Assembly (NCBI RefSeq): GCF_036237315.1
Contig: NZ_CP108356.1
Location: 7,693,501 to 7,757,500 of the forward strand
Length of the DNA stretch: 64,000 bases
Direction of reading: 5' to 3'
DNA from: Streptomyces sp. NBC_01351
GTDB lineage: Bacteria; Actinomycetota; Actinomycetes; Streptomycetales; Streptomycetaceae
Shown in pieces: positions 50,782-59,975 of this stretch. The translations under genes were made by a program, and so were the position numbers. Positions within the stretch are counted from its first letter, which is position 1; each line of letters opens with the position of its first letter. The notes under the pieces were generated by a model. It was not told the DNA's origin. It did no database searches and saw only the letters and a program-made list of their open reading frames with translations.

Positions 50782-51734
50782 TGACCACTGTCGCGCTGGC
50801 CGTCACCGACGGAATGCTGCACTTCGAACTGTCCTTGGCGTGCGAGGTCTTCGGCTATGACCTCTCCGGCGTGGCCGACCCCTGGTACAGCCTCGCCGTC
50901 TGCGGGCCGGGCGCCGTGCGGCTCGGCAGGTTCCGGCTGGAGCCCGACAGCGGGCTCGACCGGCTTCCGCACGCCGACCTGGTGATCGTCCCCGGCTGGG
51001 CCGACATCGACGTGGACCCGCCCGCGGAACTGGTCGACGCGGTGCGCGCCGCCCACGAGGCCGGCGCGCGGGTGGCCTCCCTGTGCACCGGCGCGTTCGT
51101 GCTGGCCGCGGCCGGGCTCCTCGACGGCCGACGCGCGACCACGCACTGGGCGCACACCCAGGCCCTGGCCGAGCGCCATCCACGGGTGGAGGTCGACCCG
51201 GACGTGCTCTACGTGGACAGCGGCAGCGTGCTTACCTCCGCCGGCAAGGCCGCCGCCATGGACCTGTGTCTGCACCTGGTCCGCCTCGACCACGGCTCGG
51301 CGATCGCCAACGCCCTCGCCCGCCGGCTGGTCGTGCCCCCGCACCGGGCCGGCGGCCAGGCCCAGTTCGTTCCCGCCCCCGTGCCGGCCCAGGACGACCA
51401 CCCGCTTGCCGACCTGTTCCCCTGGGCGATCGAACGTCTCGACCGGCCGCTGACCGTGGAGGACCTGGCCCGTCGGGCGAACATGAGCTCGCGCCACCTA
51501 GGCCGCCACTTCCGGTCGGTGACCGGCACCACCCCGCTCCAATGGCTGCTGACGCAGCGGATCCGGCGGGCCCAGGAGCTGCTGGAGACCTCCGGCGACA
51601 GCGTCGACGCCATCGCCGAGGCCACCGGCATGGGCACCGCCGCATCCCTGCGCCGGCACTTCAACCGCACCATCGGCGTACCCCCGGACGCCTACCGGCG
51701 CACCTTCCGCAGCTCGCGGTCCGGCGGCGGCTGA
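50781..51734 (+). CDS. GlxA-type AraC family regulator (DJ-1/PfpI + HTH)
   Basis: A 317-residue regulator starting at ATG 50781 by its leaderless promoter; ATG 50760 is an upstream alternative. The N-terminal domain is DJ-1/PfpI-like: VALAVTDGMLHFELSLACEVF, DLVIVPGW, and the nucleophile region ASLCTGAFVLAAAGLLDG, where the Cys sits. The C-terminal AraC double helix-turn-helix has LTVEDLARRANMSSRHLGRHFRSVTGTTPLQWLL and SVDAIAEATGMGTAASLRRHFNRTIGVPPDAYR. Such fusions usually activate catabolic or detoxification genes. It is divergent from the saccharopine-dehydrogenase-like gene. Confidence 0.9.
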   Translation: MTTVALAVTDGMLHFELSLACEVFGYDLSGVADPWYSLAVCGPGAVRLGRFRLEPDSGLDRLPHADLVIVPGWADIDVDPPAELVDAVRAAHEAGARVASLCTGAFVLAAAGLLDGRRATTHWAHTQALAERHPRVEVDPDVLYVDSGSVLTSAGKAAAMDLCLHLVRLDHGSAIANALARRLVVPPHRAGGQAQFVPAPVPAQDDHPLADLFPWAIERLDRPLTVEDLARRANMSSRHLGRHFRSVTGTTPLQWLLTQRIRRAQELLETSGDSVDAIAEATGMGTAASLRRHFNRTIGVPPDAYRRTFRSSRSGGG

Positions 51735-51760
51735 CGGGCCGCCACCGGGACCGCGCGCGG

Positions 51761-53521
51761 TCAGGACCAGACGGTGAAGGTGACCGTGACGGAGGCCTTC
51801 TTGCCGGCCGCGTCGGTGACCGTGAGGGTCGCGTTACGGAAGCCCCAGGCGGTCGGTGTGCCGGAAACGACGCCCGTGGTCGCGTTCAGGGTCAGCCCGG
51901 CCGGGAGGTTGACGGCGGTGAAGGTGTACGGGGTGGTGCCGCCGGTCGCCTGGAGTGGCAGGTTCACCGGGCGGCCGATGTACACGTTCTGGCTGCCGGG
52001 GTTCACCAGCGTCGGGGTGCCGGTTCCCGGGGTGGTCACCGTCCACGTGAACGCGGCGCTGCCCTTCTTCCCCGCGGCGTCGGTCGCGGTGACCGTGACC
52101 TGCGAGGTACCGGCGGTGGTCGGGGTGCCCGAGACGGTGCCGGTGGCGGAGGCGATGGACAGGCCCGTCGGCAGGCCGGTGGCCGACCAGGTGTACGGGG
52201 CGGTGCCGCCTTCCGCGCTGTTGCGCAGTTCGACGGGGGTGCCGGTGACGCCGTTCTGTGGGGAGACCGCGGCCACGGTCACCTCACCCGGCTGCGGGGT
52301 GGAGGTCACCAGTGAGGCGCCGAAACGGCCGAGCGCCTCGTTGACCGGCTGGAAGATCGTGAACTTCTCGCCGCTGCCGCTCGAACACGTGGCGCTGCCG
52401 CCGCCCGAGTGGAGGCCGACGGCCTTCCCGCCGCTCGCGGTGACGTAGCTGCCGCCCGAATCGCCGCCGGCCGAACAGGCGTTGGAGTAGGACAGGCCGT
52501 CGATCACGACGTTGCCGTAGTCCACGCTCTGATCGACCTTGGTCACCTCGCCGCACTGGAACCCGGTGGTCTGCCCCGAGTGGCAGACCGCGGTCCCGAC
52601 GACGGCCTCCGCGGAGCCGGTCACGGTCACGTCGCCCTTGCCCCAGCCGGCCACGGTGGGCACCAGGCTCCAGCCGCTCTGGTCCACGTCCACGATGCCC
52701 ATGTCGCCCTCACGGGCGTTGACGCTGCCCGTGCCGCCCTTGTTGGAGGTTCCGACGCGGCTGCCGTCCTTGCCGTACGCGGCCTGGCTGACGTCGTTCG
52801 TGCAGTGCCCGGCGGTCAGGAAGGCCTTGCCGCCGCCGCTGCCGGTGCGGGTGACGGCGAAGCCGATCGAGCAGGGGCTCTCGCTGCCCGGTATCCACTT
52901 CTCGCCGCCCACGACGTTGCCGCCCTGCTGGCGGGGCGCGTCCTGGGACTCGACGACACGTACGAGGTCGCCGAGGGCCGCCAGCCGCGTACGCAACTGC
53001 GCCGTCGCGGTGGTGGAACGGGCCGGGTCGACGGTGACCTCGACCCGGTTGGCCCGTACGTCGGCCCCCCAGGACAGCAGCCCGGGAACGCCCTCGGCCC
53101 ACCGGCCGACGGTGCGGGCCGCCGTATCCAACTGGGCTCTCGAATAGCGGGCTTCATGTGCCACCGCACCGGCCCGGCGGACCGCGGAGGCGTCGCCGGG
53201 CGCGGTGACGGCGGCGTGCAGCCGGCCGTCGGAGGCGTCGAACCACAGCCCCGCGACACGGTCGCCGACGGTGGCGCGGACGGCGGTGGCGGCGCGGGCG
53301 GCCTCCTGCTCGGCGGCGATCCGGTCGCGGACGCCCTCCGCGGACAGGCCGAGGTCGCGGGCCATGGCGGCCCGGACGTCGGCGGGAACCTGGACGGCGG
53401 GGGAGTTTCCGGGGACCTGGGCCGTGCCGGTTCCGGCATGGGCCGGCATCGCGGCCAGCCCGGCCAGGGTGGCCGCGGCCACGAGAGCGGCCGGCACGGA
53501 CCGGTGGGTTGCAACGCGCAT
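51761..53521 (-). CDS. Secreted streptogrisin-like serine protease with two Ig-like domains
   Basis: A 586-residue exported protease. Signal peptide ends near MPAHAG; a propeptide of about 170 residues follows, with the alpha-lytic-protease type prodomain (AVRATVGDRVAGLWFDASDGRL and ADVRANRVEVTVDP). The mature S1 domain carries the triad: His in FLTAGHC, Asp in EGDMGIV and Ser in GGDSGGS. Two C-terminal Ig-like repeats (He_PIG type, each with GLPTGLSI/NLPAGLTL and VSGTP) probably bind a polymer or cell surface. ATG 53521 follows GAAAGGA at a long spacing. Such enzymes mature by self-cleavage after export. Confidence 0.92.
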   Translation of the reverse strand: MRVATHRSVPAALVAAATLAGLAAMPAHAGTGTAQVPGNSPAVQVPADVRAAMARDLGLSAEGVRDRIAAEQEAARAATAVRATVGDRVAGLWFDASDGRLHAAVTAPGDASAVRRAGAVAHEARYSRAQLDTAARTVGRWAEGVPGLLSWGADVRANRVEVTVDPARSTTATAQLRTRLAALGDLVRVVESQDAPRQQGGNVVGGEKWIPGSESPCSIGFAVTRTGSGGGKAFLTAGHCTNDVSQAAYGKDGSRVGTSNKGGTGSVNAREGDMGIVDVDQSGWSLVPTVAGWGKGDVTVTGSAEAVVGTAVCHSGQTTGFQCGEVTKVDQSVDYGNVVIDGLSYSNACSAGGDSGGSYVTASGGKAVGLHSGGGSATCSSGSGEKFTIFQPVNEALGRFGASLVTSTPQPGEVTVAAVSPQNGVTGTPVELRNSAEGGTAPYTWSATGLPTGLSIASATGTVSGTPTTAGTSQVTVTATDAAGKKGSAAFTWTVTTPGTGTPTLVNPGSQNVYIGRPVNLPLQATGGTTPYTFTAVNLPAGLTLNATTGVVSGTPTAWGFRNATLTVTDAAGKKASVTVTFTVWS

Positions 53522-53840
53522 GGGCGGAGCGTTCCTTTCGGACAGGGGGCCGCCGGTGACGGGTGATCACCGGCGGGCTCACGCGCCCAGGGCGGGGAGT
53601 CGGGGTGTGCGGGGAGGTGGTGCGGAACTCGCTGCCCTGGGACGGCCCACAGCGTCCGGGCCCGGGGACGGCGCCGGTATCCGGAAAGACCCTTGCGTCG
53701 TCCGCGCCGGATAGCGGACGCGCGCGTCGAGGTCGGTGCCGACGTCGGCACCGGTATCGCTATCGGGGAGATCCCTTGCACCGGCCACATCCACCGCCAC
53801 GCCGTTGTCCGGAGCCGGAGCGGCGCCTACCGTGCCCGGT
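53522..53840. other. Divergent promoter region of protease and LuxR-type ATPase
   Basis: This 319-bp gap separates the leftward protease gene from the rightward LuxR-type gene. TTGTCC (53805-53810) and TACCGT (53829-53834) with an 18-bp spacer form a good promoter for the latter, ending 7 nt before its GTG. No short gene with a ribosome site, hairpin or long repeat was found in the remainder. Confidence 0.55.
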
Positions 53841-56800
53841 GTGAACGCAGACACCGGAGCCGGTACGAGCGGACGCGCGTGTGAGGGAGGCTGGGCCGGC
53901 CTGGTCCGCACCGCCCGCGAACTGCTGGAGCAACGCGGACGGTTGGCCGTCACGGGGTGCTGGGGCGCGGGCAAGAGCACCCTGCTGGACGCCCTGGCAG
54001 CCGACGAGCCCCCGGGCAGGCGCTGCCTGCGGATCCACGCGCAGGAGGGCGACGAGGACGTCCCGAACGCGGCACTGGCCCAACTCCTCGGCGCCCTACG
54101 GGAAGCCCACCCGCCAGGCACGCCCGCCGCCCGCCTACTCCTCGTCCCGCCGGACTCCGCGCTCCGGGATGACCCTGGAGGCCCGACTGCCCCGGCGGGC
54201 ATGGCGGCCTCGGTTGGTCCGGCGGACCTGCTTGGCCCCGTAGCCCTGGCCGCCGCCGTGCCCGGCGGGGCCGGAATGGTGGGCGCGCCAGACATGGCGG
54301 ATTCGGTTGGCGGGGCCGGCCTCGCGGGTGTGTCTCGCCCGGCGGACCCGGTGGGCCTGGTGGGCGGGGCCGGTCAGGCAGGTGCGGCAGGCATGGCGGC
54401 CTCAATTGGCCCGGCAGGCCGGGGAGGCGTGTCAGGTGCGGCGGGCATGGCCGACTCAGCTGGGCGGGCCGACCCGGTTCGTCCCGCAGTCCTGACAGTT
54501 GCGGCCGGCGGGGCAGGAATGGCGGGCGCGGTAGACACGGCGGCCTCGGCCGGTCTCGCGGACCCGGTTGGCCCGGCAGGCCGGGCTGGTGGGGTGGGCG
54601 TGGCGGAATCGGTTGGCCCGGCCGGCGTCGCGGGCGTGGCTCGTCCGGCGGACCCGGTTGCCCCGGCCGACCCGGTTGGCGGTTCCGCGCTGCGGCTGCG
54701 GCTCGGGCTTGTCGGGCTGTTGGCCGACGGGCCGCCGGTGCTCCTGCTCGTCGACGGCGCCCAGTGGGTGGATCCCGCGAGCGCCGATGCCCTCGGGTAT
54801 GCCCTGCGGACCCTGCCGCCGGGCCGGGTGGCCGTCGTGGCCTGCGAGCGCACCGCGGGCCACCCCGGTGCCGCGGCCCGCCTCCTCGGCGGGCACCCGC
54901 CCCTGCTCCACGTACCGCCGGCCGGCCTCACCGAGACCGCCGCAGCCTTGGAGCGGGTCGGCCTGCCCGCACGCTGGGCCGGGCCCGTGCACCAGTACTG
55001 CGGAGGGCACCGGGCCCTCCTCGCCGGCTTCTGCCGCTCCCTCGCGGAGACCGCGGGCCGGGGGGCCGCCCTGCCCGGGCGCCCCCGGGAGGTCCGCGAG
55101 CTGGCCGGGGCATGGCTGGCCACCGTGCCCCCGGAGGTGCGGGCCACCCTCCAGGTCGCCGCGCTGGCCCGGCGCCCCGACGCCGACCTGCTGCGCCGGG
55201 CGGGCCGCCCCGAGGCCGAGGACCACCTCGAACACGCCGTCCGCGCGGGCCTGCTGACCCTGGACCCCGACGGCGCGGCCGAGCACGGCTTCCCGGCCGC
55301 CGCGGAGGACGCGGTACCCGCCCGGGCCCGGTTCGCCGCGGCGGCACTCGCCGAGGCGGCCGCCGCCGCCGCGACCGCAGGGGAGCGCCGCCGCATCCAC
55401 CGCGCGCTCGCCGACGCCGTCCGCGACCCCGTCCGGCGCGCCCGCCACCGGGCCCTCGCCCAGGACGGTCCCGACCAGGCGACCGCCGAGGACACCGCCA
55501 GGGCGGCGGCCACCGCACGGGAGGCGGGCCAGCGCCTGCTCGCCGCGGAACTGATGCTCCTGGCGGCCCGCCTGACCCCCGTGGACCGGCCCGAACCGCG
55601 CCTGGAGCGCCTCGCGGCGGCGGCCCGTGACGCGGCCGCCGCCGGCTCCGTCGACCTCGCGCGTCAGGCGGCGACCCTGATCGCCGAGGACCGGGGCAGC
55701 CCGGCTCAGCGGGTACACGCCCTCCTGGCCGTGGCCGACGCACACGGCCAGGACCTCGCGGAGACGGCGCCCCTGCTCGCCACCGCACGCAAGACCGCCG
55801 CCGGGGACCCGGCGCTGCTCGCCGCCGTAGAACTGCGCCGGTCCGTCCAGGCCAACGTGGCCGGAGGCGACGCCGCCCGCGCCCTCCACCACGCCGCCGC
55901 CGCGACCGAACTCGCCCGGGCCTGCGGCGACGTCCCCCTCGAAGCCGCCGCCCTGACCATGACCGCCCGCATGGAACGCGTCCTGGGGCGCCTCGACAGC
56001 GCCCCCGTCACCCTGGCCGCGGCGCTCGCCCTGGACGTGCCGCCGCCCCGCATCGGCATCCGCAACAGCCCCGAGTACCTCGCCGCGCGCCACGCCGTCT
56101 TCGACGGCCGGCTCCCGGAAGCCCGCCGCATGCTGGCCGGCCTCCTGCCCGTCGCACAGAGCGCGGGGGAGGCGGAGGACCTGGTGGACATCTGGCGCAG
56201 CCTCGCCGAGGTGGACTCCGGGCTCGGCGCCTGCGCCCGCGCCCTCCGGTGGGCGGAGCGTGCCGTCGACCTCACCGCGGCGGCCGGCATGTCACCGGGG
56301 CCCGCCTGGTACACCGCCGCCCTCGCGCACAGCTGCGGCGGCACCTTCCCCGAGGCACTGCGGTACGCCGCCCAGGCCCTGCGCGCGTCCCGAGAGGAGC
56401 AGGACGCCCTCCACACCACGCGCAGCCTGTGGGTGCTGGGCGCCGTCCAGCTGCACACCGGCCAGGTCGAGCGCGCCGCGGCGGCGCTGGCCGAGGTCGC
56501 CGAGCTCGAAGCCCGGGCCGGAGCCGCCGACCCGGCCGTCCTGCGATGGCAGGCCGACGCCGTCGAGGCCCTCGCCGCGTCCGGCCGTACGGCCCGTGCC
56601 CGTACCCTCCTGGACGGAATGGAGGACCGCGTCGGACCGCACACCGGCCATGCGGCACTGCGGGCGGCCCTCACGCGCGCCCGGGCCGCCTGCCGCCACC
56701 TGGATGGCGCACACGACGAAGCCGTGGAACTCCTGGAGGACGCCGCCCGAGGATTCGCCCGACTCGGCCTGCCCGTCGAGGAGGGCCGCACGCACCTGGC

Positions 56801-57149
56801 CCGCGGCCGCGTCGAACGCCGCCGCCGACGCGCGGCGGCAGCCCGTACGGCCTGGGAAACGGCCCGAGCCCTCTTCGAGGAAGCCGACGCCCGCCCCTGG
56901 ACGGCCCTGACCGACGACCACCTCTCCCACCTCCCCGGCCACCCGCCCGCCCCGCACGACGGCCGGGCGCCGGAACTGACCGACCACGAGCGGCGCCTCG
57001 CCGGCCTGGTCCGCGCCGGCGCCACCAACCAGCAGGCGGCGCAGCAGATGTTCATCTCGCCCAAGACCGTCGAGACCATGCTCAGCCGCATCTACCGCAA
57101 ACTGGGCATCCGCAACCGCACCCAGCTCACGGCCACCCTGAGCCCCTGA
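53841..57149 (+). CDS. Giant LuxR family ATPase regulator with low-complexity insertion
   Basis: A 1102-residue regulator. GTG 53841 lies 7 nt after a TACCGT -10 with a TTGTCC -35, so translation should start there leaderless; the frame is open further upstream to ATG 53736. Walker A is TGCWGAGKST (K45) and Walker B LLLVDGAQ (D305), 260 residues apart instead of the usual 70-100. The extra is a Gly/Ala/Val/Pro/Ser stretch (about 115-280) with repeating GP-A-D-PVG and GMADS/AAS units. A long helical TPR-like region follows, and the C-terminal LuxR HTH is TNQQAAQQMFISPKTVETML. Target unknown. Confidence 0.9.
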   Translation: MNADTGAGTSGRACEGGWAGLVRTARELLEQRGRLAVTGCWGAGKSTLLDALAADEPPGRRCLRIHAQEGDEDVPNAALAQLLGALREAHPPGTPAARLLLVPPDSALRDDPGGPTAPAGMAASVGPADLLGPVALAAAVPGGAGMVGAPDMADSVGGAGLAGVSRPADPVGLVGGAGQAGAAGMAASIGPAGRGGVSGAAGMADSAGRADPVRPAVLTVAAGGAGMAGAVDTAASAGLADPVGPAGRAGGVGVAESVGPAGVAGVARPADPVAPADPVGGSALRLRLGLVGLLADGPPVLLLVDGAQWVDPASADALGYALRTLPPGRVAVVACERTAGHPGAAARLLGGHPPLLHVPPAGLTETAAALERVGLPARWAGPVHQYCGGHRALLAGFCRSLAETAGRGAALPGRPREVRELAGAWLATVPPEVRATLQVAALARRPDADLLRRAGRPEAEDHLEHAVRAGLLTLDPDGAAEHGFPAAAEDAVPARARFAAAALAEAAAAAATAGERRRIHRALADAVRDPVRRARHRALAQDGPDQATAEDTARAAATAREAGQRLLAAELMLLAARLTPVDRPEPRLERLAAAARDAAAAGSVDLARQAATLIAEDRGSPAQRVHALLAVADAHGQDLAETAPLLATARKTAAGDPALLAAVELRRSVQANVAGGDAARALHHAAAATELARACGDVPLEAAALTMTARMERVLGRLDSAPVTLAAALALDVPPPRIGIRNSPEYLAARHAVFDGRLPEARRMLAGLLPVAQSAGEAEDLVDIWRSLAEVDSGLGACARALRWAERAVDLTAAAGMSPGPAWYTAALAHSCGGTFPEALRYAAQALRASREEQDALHTTRSLWVLGAVQLHTGQVERAAAALAEVAELEARAGAADPAVLRWQADAVEALAASGRTARARTLLDGMEDRVGPHTGHAALRAALTRARAACRHLDGAHDEAVELLEDAARGFARLGLPVEEGRTHLARGRVERRRRRAAAARTAWETARALFEEADARPWTALTDDHLSHLPGHPPAPHDGRAPELTDHERRLAGLVRAGATNQQAAQQMFISPKTVETMLSRIYRKLGIRNRTQLTATLSP
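54181..54690. repeat. Degenerate coding repeats in LuxR-type ATPase
   Basis: Over about 510 bp, units such as GGCATGGCGGCCTC, CGGCGGACCCGGTTG and GGCCCGGCAGGCCGG recur irregularly, encoding a Gly/Ala/Val/Pro-rich stretch between the Walker motifs. The reading frame stays open throughout, so the expansion kept codon triplets. Confidence 0.6.
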
Positions 57150-57312
57150 ACGTCCCTCCGCGCAGCGCCGTTTCGGACCGCTCAGGCCACGGCTCGTCGG
57201 GACGGCACGAAGGACTTGGCCGAGCGACCTGCCCCCATGGTCGGATCCGACTCCCGTCACGTAAGGTCCATTTAACAGCAGTAACTATTACCAATCAGGG
57301 GGGCGGGCGGCC

Positions 57313-57978
57313 ATGCCGGACACCGGGATCAGTGAGCTCGTACGGATGTGGATCGACGGCTGGGTCGTCTCCCGCGGCAGCTCGGACCCGATCGACGAGC
57401 CGTGGGGGTGGACGATCGACGTCGGGCAGCCCAAGCACGTCGCCCGGCACGTGCTGCCGGAGCCCACCGAGGGCGATGTGCGCAAGATCGTCGCCGCGAC
57501 GAGCGCGCCCGGGACATGGCTGAAGCTGTTCGCCGAGGACCGGGCGGTCCTGCCCTGGGTCGGGCCGGGCTGGCGGCGGGACATCCCCGGCTTTCTGATG
57601 ACCTGCCACCTGGTACCGGAGCGCCCTGAGCTGCCGGCCGGGTACACGCTCACCAGCTGGACCCGGGGCGGTGTCAGCCGAGTGCTGGTCCGCACGCGCG
57701 ACGGGCACTTCGCCGCCCGTGGACAGATCGCCCACGTCGGCGCCCATGTCGACGCCCATGTCGTGGTCGACCAGGTCGAGACCGCCACCGAGCACCGGCG
57801 CAGGGGCCTCGGCGGCCTGGTGATGCGCACGCTGCAGGACACCGCGTACGAGGCCGGTGCAAGGACCGGCCTCCTGGTCGGCACGCCCGAGGGCCGGGGG
57901 CTCTACTCCTCGCTGGGCTGGACCGTGCGCTCCCCGATGACGAGCCTCTGGTACGAGCCGTCGGATGCCGTCCAGTGA
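57313..57978 (+). CDS. GNAT family N-acetyltransferase
   Basis: A 221-residue protein; ATG 57313 follows GGGGGGCGGG. The N-terminal 100 residues (ELVRMWIDGWVVSRG, DVGQPKHVARHVLPEPTEGDV) are not GNAT-like and may form a second, degenerate lobe. The C-terminal half has HVVVDQVETATEHRRRGLGGLVMRTLQDTAYEAGA, with the R-R-G-L-G-G acetyl-CoA loop, and the terminal GLYSSLGW motif. Substrate unknown. The promoter region just upstream (about 57260-57300) is AT-richer than average. Confidence 0.86.
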   Translation: MPDTGISELVRMWIDGWVVSRGSSDPIDEPWGWTIDVGQPKHVARHVLPEPTEGDVRKIVAATSAPGTWLKLFAEDRAVLPWVGPGWRRDIPGFLMTCHLVPERPELPAGYTLTSWTRGGVSRVLVRTRDGHFAARGQIAHVGAHVDAHVVVDQVETATEHRRRGLGGLVMRTLQDTAYEAGARTGLLVGTPEGRGLYSSLGWTVRSPMTSLWYEPSDAVQ

Positions 57979-58015
57979 GCACCGTGGTGGTGCACCTCCA
58001 GCCGGGCGGGCAGGG

Positions 58016-58981
58016 CTAACGTGGCGGCCGCGACGGCCACGGCAGCCGCGGCCGGCGCGGGCTGAGCTGGCCCGCGACGAGTGCCGCCAGGGCGAGTCCG
58101 AAGCCGCCGAGCTGGCCGGGCGAGAAGGATTCACCGAGCATCAGCGCGCCGATGACCGCGGCGACCAGGGGAGACAGCAGGACGAGCATGGCCGTCGCGG
58201 TGACCGGAAGCCGCCCGAGACCGCGGAACCACAGCACGTGGGCGATGAAGCCGCCCACCGTGCCGAGCCAGAGGTAGCCGGTCACCGCGGAGCCGTCGAG
58301 GTGCGGGGGAGCTCCTTCGAAGAGCACGGTGAGCGGGAGCAGGGCCAGTCCGCCGGCGGTCAGCTGCCACCCGGCGAGCGCCGCCGGGCCGACTCCGGCG
58401 GGACGCCCCCAGTGCTTGGTGAGTACGATCCCCAGCGCCATCGAGCCGGCCCCCGCGAGCCCCGCGAGGACCCCGACCCCGTCGAGTCGCGCACTCGGTC
58501 CGAGGACCACCAGCCCGACGCCGACCACCCCGGCGACCCCCCAGCCGATGCGCCAGGCCGAGGCCCGCTCCCGCAGCACGACCACCGCCAGCCCCGCGAC
58601 CATGAGCGGCTGGACGGCGGAGAGGGTTCCGGCGACGCCACCCGGGAGCAGCTCGGCCGCCACGAAGAGGAACGCGTAGACGGCGCTGATGTTGAGGGTG
58701 CCGAGCGCCGCCGCCTTCCACCACCACGTGCCGCGCGGCAGTACCCGGGTGACCAGCAGGAGCAGCAGCCCGCCGGGCAGCGAGCGCAGCAGAGCGGCGA
58801 ACAACGGGTGGCCGGGCGGCAGGAGTTCGGTCGTCACCGCGTACGTCGTTCCCCAGGCGGCCGGCGCGAGGGCCGTGGCGGCGATCAGCGCGAGGGTGCC
58901 GCTCGCCCGGCGGGCGGCCGTGGAGCGTGGGGCCGGCGCCGCGGGCGACGGCGCCTGCTGCCGGGGCGGGGAAGTGGTCAT
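58016..58981 (-). CDS. EamA/DMT family transporter
   Basis: A 321-residue membrane protein with about ten hydrophobic helices in two EamA repeats; the first begins ALIAATALAPAAWGTTYAVTTELLPPG and the second LAGLAGAGSMALGIVLTKHW. This family exports or imports amino acids, drugs or metabolites. It is divergent from a LysR regulator and probably controlled by it. The 71-80 bp gap contains ATCG-GAA-CGAT, a short dyad. Confidence 0.9.
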   Translation of the reverse strand: MTTSPPRQQAPSPAAPAPRSTAARRASGTLALIAATALAPAAWGTTYAVTTELLPPGHPLFAALLRSLPGGLLLLLVTRVLPRGTWWWKAAALGTLNISAVYAFLFVAAELLPGGVAGTLSAVQPLMVAGLAVVVLRERASAWRIGWGVAGVVGVGLVVLGPSARLDGVGVLAGLAGAGSMALGIVLTKHWGRPAGVGPAALAGWQLTAGGLALLPLTVLFEGAPPHLDGSAVTGYLWLGTVGGFIAHVLWFRGLGRLPVTATAMLVLLSPLVAAVIGALMLGESFSPGQLGGFGLALAALVAGQLSPRRPRLPWPSRPPR

Positions 58982-59052
58982 GCGGGCAGTCTCGGCCCGT
59001 CACCATCCATGCGTCCAACACATGGTTGTCATCGGAACGATCGCATTGAAAG

Positions 59053-59928
59053 ATGGATCGAATGGAACTCAGACAGCTCCGGTACGTCGTCGCCGTCGCC
59101 GAGACCCGGAACTTCACCCGGGCCGCCGCGCGGTGCTTCGTCGCCCAATCGGCGCTGAGCCGCCAGATCGGGAACCTGGAGCGCGAGTTGGGGGCGAAGC
59201 TGTTCGCCCGGACCAGCCGGCGGGTGGAACTCACGCCGGCCGGGGAGGCGTTCCTCGTCGGCGCGCGGCAATGCCTGGAGGCTGCCGAGCGGGCAGCCGC
59301 CGACGCGGCGGCGGCGGTGGGCGAGGTCTGCGGCCGGCTGCTGATCGGGACCATTCCCACCGTGGTCGCCGTCGACATCGCCGAGGTGCTCCAACGGTTC
59401 CGCGAGCGGCACCCACAGGTGCGCGTGGGGCTGCACGTCGGTGCCAGCGACGCCATGACGGCCGAGGTCGCCGCCGGTGACTTGGACGTGGCCTTCCTCG
59501 GCCTGCCGGCCGGCCACGAGCCACAGGGCGTCGCGGCGCTGGAACTCGCCCGGGAACAGCTCGTCGCCGTGGTGTCGCTCACGCACGACCTCGCGAACCA
59601 CGACCGGGTCACCCTCCGGCAACTCGCCGCGTCACCCTTCGCCGACTTCCCCGCCGGTTCCCCGGGCCGGGTGCAGAGCGATCAGGCCTTCGAAGCGGCG
59701 GAGCTGGAGCGCGAGGTCGCCTACGAAATGATGTCCGTCGAGCTGATGACGCGCATCGTCGGCCGGGACCTGGCGGTCGCCCTCCTCCCCGCCACCGTCG
59801 CCCACGCCAACCCGGCCGTCCGCGCACTCCCGCTCACCGACGGACCGAGCCGCGTCGAGTACCTCGTCTGGAGCAGGTTCAACCCGACGCCCGCGACCAG
59901 CGCGTTCCTCTCCACGTTCCGGCCCTGA
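59053..59928 (+). CDS. LysR family transcriptional regulator
   Basis: A 291-residue regulator. The N-terminal helix-turn-helix (MELRQLRYVVAVAETRNFTRAAARCFVAQSALSRQI, read as helices 1-3) and the FARTSRRVELTPAGEAFL wing are classical. The C-terminal effector domain (about 92-290) has GRLLIGTIPTVVAVDIAEVLQRF and a DLDVAFLGLP strand. ATG 59062 is an equally possible start giving MELRQLRY directly. It is divergent from an EamA transporter gene, a very common arrangement for export of the co-inducer. Confidence 0.93.
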   Translation: MDRMELRQLRYVVAVAETRNFTRAAARCFVAQSALSRQIGNLERELGAKLFARTSRRVELTPAGEAFLVGARQCLEAAERAAADAAAAVGEVCGRLLIGTIPTVVAVDIAEVLQRFRERHPQVRVGLHVGASDAMTAEVAAGDLDVAFLGLPAGHEPQGVAALELAREQLVAVVSLTHDLANHDRVTLRQLAASPFADFPAGSPGRVQSDQAFEAAELEREVAYEMMSVELMTRIVGRDLAVALLPATVAHANPAVRALPLTDGPSRVEYLVWSRFNPTPATSAFLSTFRP

Positions 59929-59975
59929 CCTCGCCGGGGTGTGGTGGCGCGGTGAGGCCCTGGCAGGATGGGGGC

